Assembly (NCBI GenBank): GCA_035578905.1
Contig: JAQJVL010000540.1
Location: 67,501 to 131,500 of the forward strand
Length of the DNA stretch: 64,000 nucleotides
Source of the DNA: Stictocephala bisonia
Lineage: Eukaryota > Arthropoda > Insecta > Hemiptera > Membracidae
Direction of reading: 5' to 3'
Part shown: positions 61,736 through 64,000 of the stretch, one piece after another
How positions within the stretch are numbered: position 1 is the first letter of the stretch
Layout of the letters: every line of letters starts with the position of its first letter
Notes under the pieces: generated by a model
Databases searched by the model: none
What the model was told of the DNA's origin: nothing
What the model saw: only the letters and a program-made list of their open reading frames with translations
Made by a program: the position numbers and the translations under genes

Positions 61736-62044
61736 ACACACACACTATTATTTATCTATATTTATTTAATTATAAAACTGTTACTAGGCCTATCATTTTG
61801 CTTTACATGTTATTGAAACCTTCTACTGTTAATATTTGTTGTTTTTTAATTATTCATTTTGCCTCGAGACCATTTCACAAACGGTCAACAGCCCGTTTTG
61901 TCAGTAAATGTTAAATTTTTTATAACTTAATTTTTTTTAATACTTCTGAATTTAATGTTTTTTATTAATTTCATAAATAATATTTTTTCCATTCAACTTG
62001 TGTTTTATTGTTCTGTGTCGTCCTCCTGAGTTCGGTGCCTTCAC
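61048..62044 (+). mobile_element. possible solo LTR (weak)
   Basis: A GC-richer segment that begins TGTCACATTTTCCCCCC and ends GAGTTCGGTGCCTTCACA, with AATAAA near 61155. The TG...CA ends, C-rich start and CCTTCACA end recall insect Gypsy-type LTRs, but no target duplication, internal domain or second copy is visible, so this is a guess. A TC/AC/GC compound microsatellite lies inside. Confidence 0.25.
61681..61745. repeat. compound microsatellite (TC)n(AC)n(GC)n(AC)n
   Basis: Uninterrupted dinucleotide blocks TC, AC, GC and AC again. Open frames through them are artefacts. Confidence 0.95.
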
Positions 62045-64000
62045 AACCACCTTCGATGGGTCCAGCAATGTTTTAATAGTACGAGGATGGGTTGCAAATG
62101 ATAGCAATACCTTGGACTTTATTGTGCTGTAATTTAAATTTAATCAAAACAAAGACCAAATAAAGCTCTTGAATCCCATGCTGAAGCTTAAAATGTAATT
62201 TGTTCAATACCAAAATTGGTTTTATGAATTTTTTCGTTAAACCAATGTAAATAAAACAAAAGCCACGTTATCAAAGCATTTATGTACGTGGCTAATTTAT
62301 AATTATTTATTCCTTTTATTTATTTAATAACATAGTACTTTAACAATCAATATATAGACTGTAGAACATTTCTTCTTCAACTAAAAATGTATTCTAATGT
62401 GACTGGTTGTATCAATTACAACGTAGTAATATATCAATTTATTTTCCACTAGTAACGACCATAGCTTAAAGATCATAATAATGTTATATTTGGTGTTAAG
62501 TTCTTAATTGTTTGGTAGGTACTATTTGCGTTTCTTAAATATTCAAAATTCGTAAATAATTGGCTATTGAGATAACAAAATCGTCTAAACATATCATGAA
62601 AAAACTTTCCTTCCTATTTCAGCATAATTTGTGTACACTGTATTAAATGGTGTTAATATGTTGTATGACATTTAATCTTGTTTTAATACTTCCTGGGTGG
62701 AAGGTAAATGGTTAGCTGACTCTTGACAATCTTCACTATTGCATTATAGCTTTATATGGTAGACAAGAACCGTTTCAGTAGGAATGTGAATAGGCTACAT
62801 AGTGTATCACATGTTTTATTAATACAGTTTTAACTGAACCATAATTTAAAATACATTAATATCCAAAAAATAAAGTTTGACAAACGAATATGCACTGAGT
62901 GACAACTTTTTAAAAGTAAAATGTGTAAGCTAAACTGACACATTTCACTAATACAGTCGTAGTAACTGATACATAGAGTATGGGGTTACGTGTAAAAATG
63001 AGTGGAATGTCCTTTAAAGATGTGTAATTATTTATATGCAACTACATTTAGTGTATAGATGTTAGATAAATACGTAAAGTATAATTTCTGAGTATTTTAA
63101 TTAAACGAACAACAAGTAGGATGTATATAGCATTTAAATTATGTGTCTGCTATAAGCAAACACTATCATTATGGTTTTATATAAATGACACATAATTGAA
63201 GAACTATATTATACAAATATATTAGCAATATAAAATATTGAATAAATATCATCAATAATTTTTATAAGGATATAAATTATTTAACTTAATAAACTTCAGA
63301 ACATGGATTATTGTATGTTTAAATAAGACAATGTGTTTAAAAGTTTCAAATAATCTTTATGAGATGTGCTATTTTTGTAATTTTTACTTTTTGATACCAA
63401 GCAAATAACTATCGAAGACAGTTAAAAAACATTTATCTCATTCCTGTAAATTTGTTCGAAATGTCAATATAATATTTTGTTTTTTAAATTAAAACATTAT
63501 TTTTAATTTTTACTGAATAACATGTATACATTTTGTGCATATATTTATATGCCAATAGTATTTGTTAAACCTGGGTTACATGTATAAAACAATAAACTGT
63601 AATTGTCGGTGAACCAATTAAACCTGTGACAGGAGGTTTAGAAACCAATCAGACGTTATTTGGGTTTATTACCAACAGCTCGTTTGAACTCGACAGTTCA
63701 ATGACAATTGATTAATATCACTCTGTACATACCATCCATCAAGTTGCCTGTTTTTCGTGAGGACAGTTATAAATATAGGTAAAAACACTATCTTCAAAAG
63801 TATTTTCAATTTTAAAAATACAATCTATATACTGCAATTATTGTGAATAATCTTTATAAGGTCACATTTTTTTAAGAATCATATCTTTGTTTTACATTAA
63901 AACCTAACAGATTTCACCAATGATTGTTTGAATTATTTTAGTTTTTAATTCAATTTAAATAATAGTTCATTTGGATGGTAACGTAGTTCCTGCAAACATC
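62045..64000. other. 2 kb AT-rich DNA, nothing recognised
   Basis: No genes, RNA genes or repeat families recognised up to the window end. Confidence 0.4.

Overview
The window looks like AT-rich, intron- and repeat-rich nuclear DNA of an animal, most likely an insect. The evidence is jockey/CR1-type non-LTR retrotransposons, a Penelope-like element, tRNA-type and 5S-type SINE sequence, a short TTAGG run (the usual insect telomere motif) and many satellites. Nothing supports a bacterial or organellar origin. I recognise no intact host protein gene. Every protein-like reading frame I could assign belongs to a decayed transposable element.

Layout. 0-9 kb: a ~340-bp MITE-like element (10-352), SINE pieces (690-905, 2219-2439), a foldback element (2774-3077), and a dead minus-strand LINE (about 8600 to 6240) interrupted by a second, inverted copy of the MITE-like element (7572-7912). 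9-21 kb: a 36-bp minisatellite (9030-9331), a 74-bp array (11150-12194), a GC-richer block that resembles a promoter plus noncoding first exon on the minus strand (13740-13487), a SINE, a ~100-bp array with dimer structure (16700-17893), and a 5S rRNA-like SINE piece (about 20045-20130). 21-36 kb: a Penelope-like element with 174-bp terminal inverted repeats carrying a hammerhead-like motif (21343-23471), two plus-strand LINEs (27416-28850 and 31970-34826), and an isolated GIY-YIG-like endonuclease remnant (35054-35364). 36-48 kb: a near full-length tRNA-type SINE (36207-36680), a 3.2-kb array of about 60 copies of a 54-bp unit (39742-42984), and old diverged satellite monomers (46880-47460). 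48-59 kb: a 10.6-kb array of about 75 copies of a 143-bp satellite with dimeric and 9-unit higher-order structure. 59-64 kb: a second foldback copy, a second 36-bp minisatellite homologous to the one at 9 kb, and a possible solo LTR.

There is no operon-like or pathway organisation. About a quarter of the window is tandem repeat, and most of the rest is unannotatable AT-rich sequence, probably intron or intergenic DNA. The points most worth following are: the 143-bp satellite, where each unit carries a splice-acceptor-like tract followed by a 19-codon hydrophobic micro-ORF; the Penelope element termini; the two homologous 36-bp arrays 51 kb apart; the candidate leader exon at 13.5 kb; and a recurring class of short, perfect, tight-loop hairpins, one of which lies inside a LINE and shows how it arose.
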